Below are positions 1-8,378 of a stretch of DNA of 64,000 nt, piece by piece. The notes under the pieces were generated by a model. It was not told the DNA's origin and ran no database searches. It saw nothing but the letters and a program-made list of their open reading frames with translations. The translations under genes and the position numbers were made by a program. Source of the DNA: Caballeronia sordidicola (lineage in GTDB: Bacteria > Pseudomonadota > Gammaproteobacteria > Burkholderiales > Burkholderiaceae); contig NZ_MTHB01000076.1 in NCBI RefSeq assembly GCF_002220365.1, positions 1 to 64,000 of the forward strand, given 5' to 3'. The stretch's first letter is position 1; every line of letters begins with the position of its first letter.

Positions 1-421
1 CCAGCGCTTCAGCCTGTTGCCCCAGCCAGCGCGTGACGTTCGCCAGGCTCACGACATAGTTACCGTGGTTCTTGAAGTTATCCGGAAGCAGCCAGTTCGG
101 CACCTGTTTTGCGCTGTCCTTCGACAAGAACAGGAAACGGTCCTCGGTGACTTCCACATCGAGCGGTGCGCCCTGGGTCTTCCAGTCGGGGAGCAATTCG
201 CTTAAACCCCGCGGGTCCATCACGGCGCCCGAAAGGATGTGCGCACCGATCTCGGAGCCTTTCTCCAGCACGCAGACACCCAGCTCCACGCCTTTTTCCT
301 GCGCGAGCTGCTTCAGCCGGATAGCCGCCGATAGCCCCGCAGGACCGCCGCCCACGATCACGACGTCGTACTCCATGGATTCACGGGGACCGTACTGCTC
401 GATGAGACTCTCCGGGGTCAT
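1..421 (-). CDS. Electron transfer flavoprotein-ubiquinone oxidoreductase (N-terminal part; continues off window)
   Basis: About 140 N-terminal residues are visible; the rest lies left of base 1. After a short leader the protein has a dinucleotide-binding motif (VVIVGGGPAGLSAA, about residues 20-33), then an LEKG segment and GAHILSGAVMDPRGL, which is the characteristic FAD-binding start of ETF-QO. This membrane-associated FAD/4Fe-4S enzyme passes electrons from acyl-CoA dehydrogenases through ETF to ubiquinone. The start ATG at 421 has AGGAG six bases upstream. It is transcribed divergently from an SDR gene, in line with the acyl-CoA theme of the next 5 kb. The family call is firm; the iron-sulfur C-terminus cannot be seen. 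Confidence 0.9.
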   Translation of the reverse strand, partial: MTPESLIEQYGPRESMEYDVVIVGGGPAGLSAAIRLKQLAQEKGVELGVCVLEKGSEIGAHILSGAVMDPRGLSELLPDWKTQGAPLDVEVTEDRFLFLSKDSAKQVPNWLLPDNFKNHGNYVVSLANVTRWLGQQAEAL

Positions 422-433
422 CCAATGCTCCTG

Positions 434-445
434 TCTAACGTTAGA
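434..445. promoter_or_regulatory. 12-bp palindrome in a divergent promoter region
   Basis: TCTAACGTTAGA is a perfect palindrome 13 bases upstream of the ETF-QO start codon, inside the 214-bp divergent intergenic region. Position and symmetry suit a TetR- or MarR-type operator. A 12-bp palindrome is not rare by chance, so only its location supports it. Confidence 0.3.
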
Positions 446-635
446 ATGCTTTTTTTGGGGATCGCGTATTGTCAGGGAACCCTTCGCAGGGTGCAACCGA
501 CGATCCTGAAATTAGCACGACCGTATTATTTTAGGATAGCATATCGGCTGTGTCGATTCGATGCTTATTTGGGGCGAACGGCGTCAGGCCGGTTCGAATC
601 CGGGCATCTCAATCGCTTTCAACCAAGGAAAAACA

Positions 636-1409
636 ATGGGCCGTTCGATCAATCTGGAAGGCAAATGCGCGCTGATCACCGGCGCCTCCAGCGGACTTGG
701 CAAGCGCTTTGCGCAAGTGCTGTCGCAGGCGGGCGCACGGGTCGTGCTGGCAAGCCGGCGCACCGAGCGCCTGAAGGAACTGCGCGCCGAGATCGAGGCG
801 TCCGGGGGCGCGGCGCACGTCGTGTCGCTCGACGTGACTGATTACCAAAGCATCAAGGCGGCCGTCGCGCACGCGGAGACGGAGGCCGGCACGATCGACA
901 TCCTCGTGAACAATTCGGGTGTGTCCACCCAGCAAAAGCTGACGGACGTGACGCCGTCGGACTTCGACTTTGTTTTCGATACCAACACGCGCGGCGCGTT
1001 TTTTGTCGCGCAGGAAGTGGCGAAACGGATGATCATGCGCGGCAACGGCACGGTCAAGCCGGGTTACCGGATCATCAACATCGCGTCCATGGCGGGGCTC
1101 AAGACCTTGCCGCAGATCGGCATTTACTCCATGAGCAAGGCCGCCGTCATTCATATGACGAAGGCGATGGCGCAGGAGTGGGGCCGTCACGGTATCAATG
1201 TGAATGCGATTTGTCCGGGTTATATCGATACCGAACTCAATCACCATCACTGGAAAAGCGAGGCGGGCCAAAAGCTGCTGGCCATGCTGCCGCGTCGCCG
1301 CGTGGGTACGCCTGAAGACCTGGATGGCTTGCTGCTGCTGCTTGCCGCCGACGAATCGCAGTTCATCAACGGCTCGGTGATCGCTGCCGACGACGGGTTT
1401 GGCCTATGA
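636..1409 (+). CDS. Short-chain dehydrogenase/reductase (SDR)
   Basis: A 257-residue classical SDR, the usual length. It shows the TGASSGLG nucleotide-binding motif near residue 15, the NNSG motif near 90, a catalytic Ser in the IINIASMAG segment, and YSMSK supplying the catalytic Tyr and Lys, followed by NAICPGYIDTE. It probably oxidises or reduces a 3-hydroxyacyl or similar substrate with NAD(P)H; the substrate cannot be read. The ATG at 636 follows a purine-rich AAGGAAA site; an in-frame extension to 561 lacks a ribosome site and is not conserved-looking. It overlaps the downstream thioesterase start by four bases, so the two are translationally coupled. Confidence 0.9.
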   Translation: MGRSINLEGKCALITGASSGLGKRFAQVLSQAGARVVLASRRTERLKELRAEIEASGGAAHVVSLDVTDYQSIKAAVAHAETEAGTIDILVNNSGVSTQQKLTDVTPSDFDFVFDTNTRGAFFVAQEVAKRMIMRGNGTVKPGYRIINIASMAGLKTLPQIGIYSMSKAAVIHMTKAMAQEWGRHGINVNAICPGYIDTELNHHHWKSEAGQKLLAMLPRRRVGTPEDLDGLLLLLAADESQFINGSVIAADDGFGL

Positions 1410-1885
1410 GCCAGGTTCTTGAGCAGGCGAGCCCAACAACGCCAGCGCCGGCCGGTTTTCATCGCGTCATTGATCTGTCCATGCCGCTACGATGGGGCGA
1501 CATGGACGCATTCGGCCACGTGAACAACACGGTCTACTTCCGTTTCATGGAGGAAGTGCGGATTTCGTGGTTCCGGCAACTGGCCATTGCCGGTGCCAAC
1601 GTTGAAGGGCAGGGACCGGTGATCGTGAATGCGTCGATGGAATTCCTGAGGCAGCTCCACTATCCCGGCGATGTCATCGGCAGCATGTTCGTGGGGCCGC
1701 CGGGCCGCAGCAGTTTCGACACGCGTTTCGAGCTGTTTCGTGCCGACGACCCCACCGCGCTCTACGCCCGCGGCACGGCGAAATGCGTTTGGATCGACTA
1801 CGCGGCGGCGAAATCGGTGCAGATTCCCGACCTGCTGCGCCATGCCATTGAAACGGCCGCAGTGGGCATCAAAACAGGCGCCTAG
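1406..1885 (+). CDS. Acyl-CoA thioesterase, 4HBT hotdog-fold family
   Basis: A 159-residue protein with the hotdog signature RWGDMDAFGHVNNTVYFRFMEEVR around residues 29-52; the Asp of GDMDAFGH is the usual catalytic residue of 4-hydroxybenzoyl-CoA thioesterase-like enzymes. It probably hydrolyses an acyl-CoA. Its ATG overlaps the SDR stop (ATGA), marking a two-gene operon. Its TAG stop sits in the CTAG tetranucleotide that is also the stop of the convergent regulator gene. Substrate unknown. Confidence 0.88.
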   Translation: MSQVLEQASPTTPAPAGFHRVIDLSMPLRWGDMDAFGHVNNTVYFRFMEEVRISWFRQLAIAGANVEGQGPVIVNASMEFLRQLHYPGDVIGSMFVGPPGRSSFDTRFELFRADDPTALYARGTAKCVWIDYAAAKSVQIPDLLRHAIETAAVGIKTGA

Positions 1886-2427
1886 TCTCCCAGCAGCCGC
1901 TGCAGCAACTCGGTCGCGTTGCCCGTGTCGTATTTGCGCATGAGCCGCGACCGGTAGATATCGACGGTCCGCGAGCTGATATCCAGCGCGCGGCCGATCT
2001 GCTTGCTGGTCTTGCCGGTGACGAGCTGCGCGGCGATTTCTCGTTCGCGGGGCGTGAGCTCAATGGCAACCCGGCGGGTTGCGCTCAGATCCTCGAAGGT
2101 CCATACGCCGGCTGCGTGCGGCGCGCTCAGGTCGAGCGAGCGCCCGGTCACGTGGCACCAGAACAATTCTCCGTTTGCGCGTTTCATGATGCGGTCGTCG
2201 GCGTAACTGCCCCGGCGCTGCATCAAGGCGGCGATGCGCTCGCCGATCCGCTTGAACTCCACCGGCGACGGATACAGCACCTGGAACGATTGGCCGAGCA
2301 AAGCCTGCGGCGCCGCGCCGAAAATCGCGCAGAGCTGCTCATTGCAGTCTTCGATGATCCGTTCCCGTGACAACACCAGTCCGACTGGCGCAAGATGAAA
2401 CGCTGTTTGGTAATCCAGTTGACGCAT
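1882..2427 (-). CDS. PAS-LuxR single-component transcriptional regulator
   Basis: A 181-residue protein with an N-terminal PAS domain (residues about 5-105, with [11 protein letters not shown] and the cap segment NEQLCAIFG) and a C-terminal LuxR/FixJ-type helix-turn-helix beginning at [15 protein letters not shown] (about 123) and ending [16 protein letters not shown]. There is no receiver domain, so the PAS domain is likely the signal sensor. It is divergent from scoAB, which is the probable target. The reverse-strand stop shares the bases CTAG with the stop of the thioesterase gene, leaving no space between the two convergent genes. Confidence 0.85.
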   Translation of the reverse strand: MRQLDYQTAFHLAPVGLVLSRERIIEDCNEQLCAIFGAAPQALLGQSFQVLYPSPVEFKRIGERIAALMQRRGSYADDRIMKRANGELFWCHVTGRSLDLSAPHAAGVWTFEDLSATRRVAIELTPREREIAAQLVTGKTSKQIGRALDISSRTVDIYRSRLMRKYDTGNATELLQRLLGD

Positions 2428-2514
2428 TTGGCTCGCACGTGTCGGGTTTAGCCCGCGTTTAGCTATTGCATCGCCGTGCAGTACGGCAATTCCTTATGTA
2501 TTTTTGCGTATTGT

Positions 2515-2530
2515 GCCGGATCGATCCGGC
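2515..2530. promoter_or_regulatory. 16-bp palindrome between the PAS-LuxR regulator and scoA
   Basis: GCCGGATCGATCCGGC is a perfect 16-bp palindrome in the 208-bp divergent intergenic region. A shorter inverted repeat GCCGT-N5-ACGGC lies at 2473-2487. Either could be an operator for the neighbouring LuxR-type regulator; there is no direct evidence. Confidence 0.3.
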
Positions 2531-2635
2531 GTCGTACTCTTTTGCCACGTGAGAAAGTCGTCTCGCGCCATGCAAACCGGTCGCGCAGACGGCTTAAATA
2601 AACGGATTTCATCCAGATCAGGAAGGGACAAACAG

Positions 2636-3340
2636 ATGAACAAGGTCTATCCCAGCGCGAAAGACGCGCTCGATGGCATCGTGAAGGACGGGCAGACGTT
2701 TGCCGTCGGTGGTTTTGGCCTGTGCGGCATTCCCGAGGCGCTGATCGCGGCATTGCGCGACACGGGCGTCCAGGGCATTACGTGCATCAGCAACAACGCG
2801 GGCGTTGACGGCTTCGGACTTGGGCTGCTGCTCGAAACCCGTCAGGTCAAGAAAATGATTTCGTCGTACGTCGGCGAAAACAAGGAATTCGAACGCCAGT
2901 ATCTGGCCGGCGAACTCGAGCTTGAATTCACGCCGCAAGGCACGCTGGCCGAAAAGCTGCGCGCGGGCGGTTCGGGCATTCCGGCGTTCTTCACCAACAC
3001 GGGTTATGGCACGGTGATCGCGGACGGCAAGGAAACGCGTCAATTCGGCGACAACCACTATGTGCTCGAACATTCGCTCACCGCTGACGTGGCGCTCGTG
3101 AAGGCGTGGAAAGCGGATAAATCAGGCAATTTGATTTATCGCCGCACGGCCCGCAACTTCAATCCGATGTGCGCCATGGCCGGCAAGATCACGGTGGTCG
3201 AAGTGGAGGAAATCGTGGAAACGGGCGCCCTCGATCCCGACGCCATTCACACGCCGGGCATCTTCGTGCAGCGCATCGTGCTGAACGCACATCCGGAAAA
3301 ACGCATTGAACAACGCGTCGTGCGCGCAAAAGGAGACTGA
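2636..3340 (+). CDS. scoA: 3-oxoacid (succinyl-CoA:acetoacetate) CoA-transferase, alpha subunit
   Basis: A 234-residue class I CoA-transferase A subunit. [16 protein letters not shown] near residues 24-39 is the family's glycine-rich CoA-binding segment; [13 protein letters not shown] and [15 protein letters not shown] follow in the expected places. With ScoB it moves CoA from succinyl-CoA to acetoacetate or another 3-oxo acid. The ATG at 2636 follows GGAAGGGAC; upstream in-frame codons to 2504 are not conserved-looking. The beta subunit begins two bases after the stop. A second CoA-transferase pair at 33.6-35.1 kb sits in the pca operon, so this copy more likely serves ketone-body or PHB-derived acetoacetate metabolism. 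Confidence 0.9.
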   Translation: MNKVYPSAKDALDGIVKDGQTFAVGGFGLCGIPEALIAALRDTGVQGITCISNNAGVDGFGLGLLLETRQVKKMISSYVGENKEFERQYLAGELELEFTPQGTLAEKLRAGGSGIPAFFTNTGYGTVIADGKETRQFGDNHYVLEHSLTADVALVKAWKADKSGNLIYRRTARNFNPMCAMAGKITVVEVEEIVETGALDPDAIHTPGIFVQRIVLNAHPEKRIEQRVVRAKGD

Positions 3341-3342
3341 TC

Positions 3343-3984
3343 ATGGCATGGGACCGGAACCAAATGGCCGCGCGGGCGGGCAAGGAATTGCAGGACGGCT
3401 TTTACGTGAACCTGGGCATTGGCTTGCCCACGCTGGTGGCGAACTTCGTGCCGCAAGGTATGGAGGTGTGGCTGCAATCGGAGAATGGCTTGCTTGGCAT
3501 CGGGCCGTCGCCGACGGAAGAAGAAGTCGATGCCGACCTGATCAACGCCGGCAAGCAAACGGTGACCACGCTGCCGGGATCGTCGATTTTTTCGTCGGCG
3601 GATTCGTTCGCGATGATTCGTGGAGGCCACGTGAACCTGGCCATCCTTGGCGCCATGCAGATCAGCAAGACGGGTGACCTGGCCAACTGGATGATCCCCG
3701 GGAAGATGATCAAGGGCATGGGCGGTGCGATGGATCTGGTCGCGGGCGTGAAGCGCGTGATCGTGTTGATGGAACACGTGGCGAAGGGCGACCAGCACAA
3801 GATTCTCGAAGCGTGTACGTTGCCGCTGACGGGGGTGGCCGTGGTCGACCGCATCATTACGGATCTTGGCGTGATCGATGTCACCGACGCGGGGCTGAAG
3901 CTCGTCGAACTGGCGCCGGGCGTCAGTGTGGAAGAGATTCAGCAGAAAACCGGCGCACCGTTGGATGTGAGCGGCGTCAAGTAA
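3343..3984 (+). CDS. scoB: 3-oxoacid CoA-transferase, beta subunit
   Basis: A 213-residue class I CoA-transferase B subunit. [15 protein letters not shown] opens the fold and [11 protein letters not shown] carries the catalytic glutamate (about residue 47) that forms the glutamyl-CoA thioester. It starts two bases after scoA and is followed by a strong intrinsic terminator, so scoAB is a bicistronic operon opposite the PAS-LuxR regulator. Confidence 0.9.
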   Translation: MAWDRNQMAARAGKELQDGFYVNLGIGLPTLVANFVPQGMEVWLQSENGLLGIGPSPTEEEVDADLINAGKQTVTTLPGSSIFSSADSFAMIRGGHVNLAILGAMQISKTGDLANWMIPGKMIKGMGGAMDLVAGVKRVIVLMEHVAKGDQHKILEACTLPLTGVAVVDRIITDLGVIDVTDAGLKLVELAPGVSVEEIQQKTGAPLDVSGVK

Positions 3985-4026
3985 GGTTTTCTGCATCGGC
4001 GCCGGTTTGCTTTTCCGGCTGAAACG

Positions 4027-4058
4027 GACCGTTCCGACGTGAGTCGGAACGGTCTTTT
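4027..4058 (+). terminator. Intrinsic terminator of scoAB
   Basis: Perfect 12-bp stem GACCGTTCCGAC / GTCGGAACGGTC with a GTGA tetraloop, followed by TTTT and a T-rich stretch, 42 bases after the scoB stop. Confidence 0.9.
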
Positions 4059-4260
4059 ATTTTGCCTCGCGGCGTTTGCCAGAGGCCGGGCGGGTCGTAA
4101 AGGGGCGTGTGGTCCGTGTTTTGAGTGGATATCGCGCCTTTGTACAGGCCGTTGGGCTAACGCTGCGGCATCGCGCCGAAGCGCACCCGGCAAAGCGTTT
4201 ACAATCGATTTCGGTTGAGTTGTTCGCATACCGCAGCGCCATCGCACAGAGGAAAACCTT

Positions 4261-5178
4261 ATGTCCGCGTCTATCGTCGAAGCTGCACCTTCGTTTGTTC
4301 CCACGCCACGCCAGCGCCATGTGCAGTGCATCAGCCCGTCGGGCCTGCATCGCATGGCTTATACCGAATGGGGTGATCCGGCGAACCCGCGCGTGCTCGT
4401 GTGCGTGCATGGGCTGACGCGCTCCGGCCGGGATTTCGACGAGGTGGCGAAGGCATTCGCTGGCGAATATCGGGTGGTGTGTCCGGACGTTGCAGGCAGA
4501 GGGTTGTCGGACTGGCTGGTCGATCCGAAGCATTACGGGGTGCCGCAGTACGTAGGTGACATGGTCGCGCTCATTGCACGGCTGAACGTGGAAACGGTGG
4601 ATTGGTTTGGGACGTCCATGGGCGGGCTGATCGGCCTCGGACTCGCTGGACTGCCGAATTCGCCCATCCGGAAAATGCTACTCAACGACGTCGGGCCACA
4701 TATTGAACCCGTGGCGCTCGTGCGCATCGGCGCCTATCTTGGCCGAGGAGGCACCTTCGCCACGCTGCAAGAGGGCATCGACGACGCGGCGCAGCTCGCT
4801 GCGTCGTTCGGGCCACTGACGGCCGATGAATGGCGCGCGATCAACACGCCGTTGATGCAGGAGCGCGAGGGCCGCTGGGGGTATCGGTACGACCCGAAGA
4901 TCGCGGTCCCGTTTGCCACGGCGGACGCGAATGCGGCTTCGCGCGGCGAGGCGATCCTGTGGCATTCGCTGGCGGCAATCCAACATCCGGTGCTGGTTGT
5001 TCGGGGTGAACATTCGGACTTGCTGTCGCGCGAGACCGTCAAAAAAATGGTCGCGAGCGGGCAGGCCGTGACGGCCAAGGAGATCGCGGGCGTGGGTCAT
5101 GCGCCGGCGTTTCTGGCGCCTGATCAGATTGCGATCGCGTACGAGTTCTTCCTCGGTACAGAAACGTCCGAGGCATAA
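4261..5178 (+). CDS. Alpha/beta-fold hydrolase
   Basis: A 305-residue single-domain hydrolase. VCVHGLTRSGRDFD (about 41-54) gives the oxyanion-hole HG motif, WFGTSMGGLIGLG (about 116-128) the nucleophile elbow with Ser in GTSMGG, and GVGHAPAF near 280 the catalytic His; the Asp is probably in VVRGEHSDLLS. The lack of a signal peptide points to the cytoplasm. The substrate (ester, lactone or C-C bond) cannot be inferred. It stands between the scoAB terminator and the ridA gene, with its own 200-bp upstream region. Confidence 0.85.
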   Translation: MSASIVEAAPSFVPTPRQRHVQCISPSGLHRMAYTEWGDPANPRVLVCVHGLTRSGRDFDEVAKAFAGEYRVVCPDVAGRGLSDWLVDPKHYGVPQYVGDMVALIARLNVETVDWFGTSMGGLIGLGLAGLPNSPIRKMLLNDVGPHIEPVALVRIGAYLGRGGTFATLQEGIDDAAQLAASFGPLTADEWRAINTPLMQEREGRWGYRYDPKIAVPFATADANAASRGEAILWHSLAAIQHPVLVVRGEHSDLLSRETVKKMVASGQAVTAKEIAGVGHAPAFLAPDQIAIAYEFFLGTETSEA

Positions 5179-5226
5179 TATTGAGCTTCGCACGGTTTTT
5201 TTGACTATTCACTCTCAGGAACACTC

Positions 5227-5580
5227 ATGGCAGTCATTCGTCATCACGTTGGCGCGCGTCTTTCGGAAATCGCGATCCACAACGGCACCATTTATCTTGC
5301 CGGCCAGATCGCCGAAGACACTGACCAGGACATCACGGGCCAGACCCGCGAAGTGCTTGGCCATATCGACCGTTTGCTTGAAGAGGCCGGCAGCGACAAG
5401 ACGCAGCTGTTGTCGGTCCAGATCTATCTCTCCGACATGGCCAATTTCGCCGCCATGAACGCAGCGTGGGACATGTGGGTTGCCGAAGGCAATGCGCCGC
5501 CGCGCGCCACCGTGGAATCGAAGCTTGCCAATCCGGCATGCCTCGTGGAAGTGGTGATCGTGGCGGCCGTGCGCAGCTAA
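5227..5580 (+). CDS. RidA/YjgF family enamine/imine deaminase
   Basis: A 117-residue protein with the RidA family pattern: IYLAGQIAEDTDQDITGQTREVLGHIDRLLEEAG, then LSVQIYLSDMANFAAMNAAWD and a C-terminal PPRATVESKLANPACLVEVVIVAAV that carries the conserved Arg used in imine binding. Members hydrolyse reactive enamines from PLP enzymes. It starts 48 bases after the hydrolase and ends 33 bases before relA, so it may share the relA transcript. Confidence 0.87.
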   Translation: MAVIRHHVGARLSEIAIHNGTIYLAGQIAEDTDQDITGQTREVLGHIDRLLEEAGSDKTQLLSVQIYLSDMANFAAMNAAWDMWVAEGNAPPRATVESKLANPACLVEVVIVAAVRS

Positions 5581-5613
5581 GCCGGGAACATTTCGAGCAC
5601 CAGATTAATTCGT

Positions 5614-7848
5614 ATGCCTGATACCGCCGTTCCTCCAGCGCCGATACCCGAGCCGTCCTTCGACGACGCGCTCGCGTTCGTACGCGAACACGCGGGAGAG
5701 GTCCGGTTGACCAGCGGGGAGTTGCTGTTCGAGCACGCTGCCGGCACGGCGCGGATCATGCAAACGTTGAACGTCGATCCAGCAGCCATCGTGGCGGCGG
5801 CGCTGTTTGCAATTGCGCCGCATATTGATGACCCCGAGCGTGTCATCAGTGAACGTTTTGGCACAGAAGTGCAAGGCTTGGTCGCGGACGTTCGCAAGCT
5901 GTGGCGGCTGGGTTCGGTCAGTTCGCGGGCCACGCAGGCAACGTTGCCGGAAACGGGCCGTGAAGCGCAAGCGGCGCGTCGTGCCCAGGTCGAAGCGCTG
6001 CGCAAGATGCTGCTCGCGTTCGCGCAGGATATCCGCGTGGTGTTGATCCGGCTGGCGTCGCGGCTGCAGTCTTTGCGCTACTACGCTGCGAACAAGCTCG
6101 AGCCTTCGCCCGACGTGCCGCGTGAAACACTCGAGATCTACGCGCCGCTCGCGAACCGGCTGGGCATCTGGCAATTGAAGTGGGAACTGGAGGACCTCGC
6201 GTTTCGCTTCGAGGAACCACCCACCTACAAGCGCATTGCCAAGTTGCTTGACGAAAAGCGTGTCGAGCGCGAAGCGTATGTGACCGACGCGATCGCACGC
6301 TTGCAGAAGGAGTTGGCCACCGCGAATATCCGGGCGGAAGTGAGCGGCCGGCCGAAGCACATCTACAGCATCTGGAAAAAGATGCGCGGCAAGGAGCTGG
6401 ATTTTTCCGAGGTGAATGACGTGCGCGCGTTTCGCGTGATCGTCGACGACATCAAGGATTGCTACACCGTGCTCGGTATCGTCCATAACTTGTGGCAGCC
6501 GGTGCCACGGGAGTTCGACGACTACATTTCACGGCCGAAAGCGAATGGATACCGGTCGCTGCATACCGTCGTGGTAGGCGACGACGGGCGAGCATTCGAA
6601 GTCCAGATCCGCACGCAGGAAATGCACGGTTTTGCCGAATATGGCGTAGCGGCCCACTGGCGCTATAAGGAAGCCGGCGTGCGTGCGTACGGTGGACAAG
6701 TCACGGCCGCTGAAAAATACGACGAAAAGATCGCGTGGTTGCGCCAACTGCTGGCGTGGAAAGAAGACGTCTCCGAGGGCGATGAGCCCGGCGCACAGCC
6801 CCGGCAGCATTTGCGCGAGGCCACGCTCGACGACGACCACATCTACGTGCTTACGCCGCAGGCACGCGTGATCGCCATGCCGCAAGGCTCGACCGCCGTC
6901 GACTTCGCATATCACCTGCACAGCGAGCTTGGGCACCGTTGCCGCGGCGCTCGTGTCGACGGGGCCATGGTGCCGCTCAACACGCCGCTGCAGAACGGCC
7001 AGACGGTCGAGATCGTGGCGGTGAAGGAGGGCGGGCCGTCGCGCGACTGGCTCAATCCGTTGCTCGGTTATTTGCACAGTCCACGGGCTCGGCAAAAGGT
7101 GCGCGCGTGGTTCAACGCGGTCGATTCCGAGGAAAATATCGCGAACGGGCGCACGCTTGTTGAAAAGACGCTGCAGCGTGAGGGCAAGACGTCCGTCAAC
7201 CTCGATCAGTTGGCATCGAAGCTCGGTTTCAAGACGCCTGAAGACCTGTACGCGGTCGTCGCCAAGGAAGAGTTCAGCCTGCGCAACATCGAGCAGGCGC
7301 TGCACGATACACCGCCGCCGGAACCCGAGCCCGAAGCGCCGGCGCAATTCGAGAAACGCAGCAGCGGGCAAAGCGTGGCGCAAGGCGCGTCTACCGGCGT
7401 GCTGGTCGTCGGCGTGGACGCGTTGCTGACGCAACTGGCGCGGTGTTGCCGTCCGGCTCCGCCGGATCGCATCGCGGGCTTTGTCACGCGTGGCAAGGGG
7501 ATGTCGATTCACCGCAGCGACTGCGCGACCTTCCAGCGCATGGCCGAACGTTCACCCGAACGTGTGCTTGAGACCGCGTGGTCCGCTGACGTAATGAGTG
7601 GACGCGGATCGTCGGTGTATCCGGTCGATCTCGCCGTGGAATCGAACGATCGGCAAGGCTTGCTGCGCGATATCTCTGAAGTCTTTGCACGCGAGAAGAT
7701 GAACGTGACCGGCGTGAAGACGCAGAGTCGGCGCAACGTCGCGTACATGCAATTTACTGTCGAGGTGTCGAGTGCCGCACAAATTCAGCGCGCGTGCTCG
7801 TTGCTGAGCGACGTGCAGGGCGTGACGAGCGCGTCGCGACGGGCCTGA
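5614..7848 (+). CDS. relA: RelA: GTP/GDP pyrophosphokinase ((p)ppGpp synthetase I)
   Basis: A 744-residue long RelA/SpoT homologue with order degenerate HD domain (about 20-170), synthetase domain (about 230-370), TGS (about 405-465, VYVLTPQARVIAMPQGSTAVDFAYHLH), ZFD/CC segment with ARCCRPAPPDRIAGFVTRGKG, and C-terminal ACT/RRM. The synthetase acidic motif reads EFDD (about residue 300) followed by YISRPKANGYRSLH; EXDD rather than RXKD is the mark of monofunctional RelA. The HD dyad needed for ppGpp hydrolysis is replaced by AIAPHIDDP. The ATG at 5614 follows no strong Shine-Dalgarno, so the exact start is less certain than the family. Confidence 0.95.
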   Translation: MPDTAVPPAPIPEPSFDDALAFVREHAGEVRLTSGELLFEHAAGTARIMQTLNVDPAAIVAAALFAIAPHIDDPERVISERFGTEVQGLVADVRKLWRLGSVSSRATQATLPETGREAQAARRAQVEALRKMLLAFAQDIRVVLIRLASRLQSLRYYAANKLEPSPDVPRETLEIYAPLANRLGIWQLKWELEDLAFRFEEPPTYKRIAKLLDEKRVEREAYVTDAIARLQKELATANIRAEVSGRPKHIYSIWKKMRGKELDFSEVNDVRAFRVIVDDIKDCYTVLGIVHNLWQPVPREFDDYISRPKANGYRSLHTVVVGDDGRAFEVQIRTQEMHGFAEYGVAAHWRYKEAGVRAYGGQVTAAEKYDEKIAWLRQLLAWKEDVSEGDEPGAQPRQHLREATLDDDHIYVLTPQARVIAMPQGSTAVDFAYHLHSELGHRCRGARVDGAMVPLNTPLQNGQTVEIVAVKEGGPSRDWLNPLLGYLHSPRARQKVRAWFNAVDSEENIANGRTLVEKTLQREGKTSVNLDQLASKLGFKTPEDLYAVVAKEEFSLRNIEQALHDTPPPEPEPEAPAQFEKRSSGQSVAQGASTGVLVVGVDALLTQLARCCRPAPPDRIAGFVTRGKGMSIHRSDCATFQRMAERSPERVLETAWSADVMSGRGSSVYPVDLAVESNDRQGLLRDISEVFAREKMNVTGVKTQSRRNVAYMQFTVEVSSAAQIQRACSLLSDVQGVTSASRRA

Positions 7849-7981
7849 AGTCGCACGCAGGAAGAAAATGCATGCACGGCTCGTGCGCTTGGCGGGTTGA
7901 TAAGGCGTTGAATTTGAAGCGCATTGTCGATGCTTCTTAAACGTATCGACGAATATCTGCAGTGTCATCGCATGAAAGCAC

Positions 7982-8010
7982 TTGCCAAGATTCAAAACGC
8001 TCCATATAAT
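7982..8010 (+). promoter_or_regulatory. Sigma-70 promoter of the tRNA-Val gene
   Basis: TTGCCA (7982-7987), 17-bp spacer, consensus TATAAT (8005-8010). The mature tRNA begins 12 bases downstream of the -10 box. Confidence 0.85.
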
Positions 8011-8021
8011 TTCGCTTCTTC

Positions 8022-8098
8022 AGGCTCGTAGCTCAGCTGGTTAGAGCACCACCTTGACATGGTGGGGGTCGTTGGTTCGAGTCCAATCGAGCCTACCA
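8022..8098 (+). tRNA. tRNA-Val (anticodon GAC)
   Basis: A 77-nt cloverleaf: acceptor AGGCTCG/CGAGCCT, D stem GCTC/GAGC, anticodon stem CCACC/GGTGG with loop TTGACAT (anticodon GAC at 8056-8058), T arm GTTGG-TTCGAGT-CCAAT with one G-T pair, discriminator A and encoded CCA (8096-8098). It lies just upstream of thrS as in other Burkholderiaceae. Confidence 0.97.
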
Positions 8099-8259
8099 AC
8101 GAAAGTGGAAATCCGGTTCGCGCTGGATTTTCAAAACTGCAGCAAGCGTCTTGGCGCGAAAGGCAAATGAATAAGATGGCACCGCGAACGTTGACCGAAA
8201 CAACTTCGGAGCGACGCTAGTCGAGGACCACTTTCGCCTTTGCAGTTGTAGGAAAAGTG
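8099..8259 (+). other. Structured trailer between tRNA-Val and its terminator
   Basis: About 160 bases with no credible coding frame. CGAAAGTGG at 8100-8108, directly after the tRNA CCA, is the exact reverse complement of CCACTTTCG at 8228-8236, so the trailer could be closed by a 9-bp long-range helix. Inside are the hairpin AAATCC/GGATTT (8109-8114/8125-8130) and complementary AACTGCA/TGCAGTT segments. It could be a tRNA-derived trailer RNA or simply a processed 3' end. Confidence 0.35.
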
Positions 8260-8297
8260 AATGCGGCCCCTCAAAATGTGGGGCCGCATTTTTTTTT
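8260..8297 (+). terminator. Intrinsic terminator after tRNA-Val, upstream of thrS
   Basis: Stem AATGCGGCCCC / GGGGCCGCATT (11 bp), 9-nt loop, then an uninterrupted run of T to 8297. It ends the tRNA transcript 162 bases past the tRNA and 82 bases before the thrS start, so it could also attenuate read-through into thrS. Confidence 0.9.
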
Positions 8298-8378
8298 GCC
8301 TTCGCGCGGTTGACTTGGCGTTTGCAAGGCATTGTTGAATGAAATTGGGCGTCGGCCGCCGGCGTCTTGGAGAACGAA

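Noticed and set aside
5614-7848. SpoT-type bifunctional (p)ppGpp hydrolase
   Set aside because: The HD dyad is absent and the synthetase motif is EFDD, both marks of monofunctional RelA.
8260-8297. T-box or threonine attenuator for thrS
   Set aside because: No T-box anticodon-specifier pattern, and such elements are rare outside Gram-positive bacteria. No Thr-rich leader peptide is present. A tRNA-Val terminator explains it.
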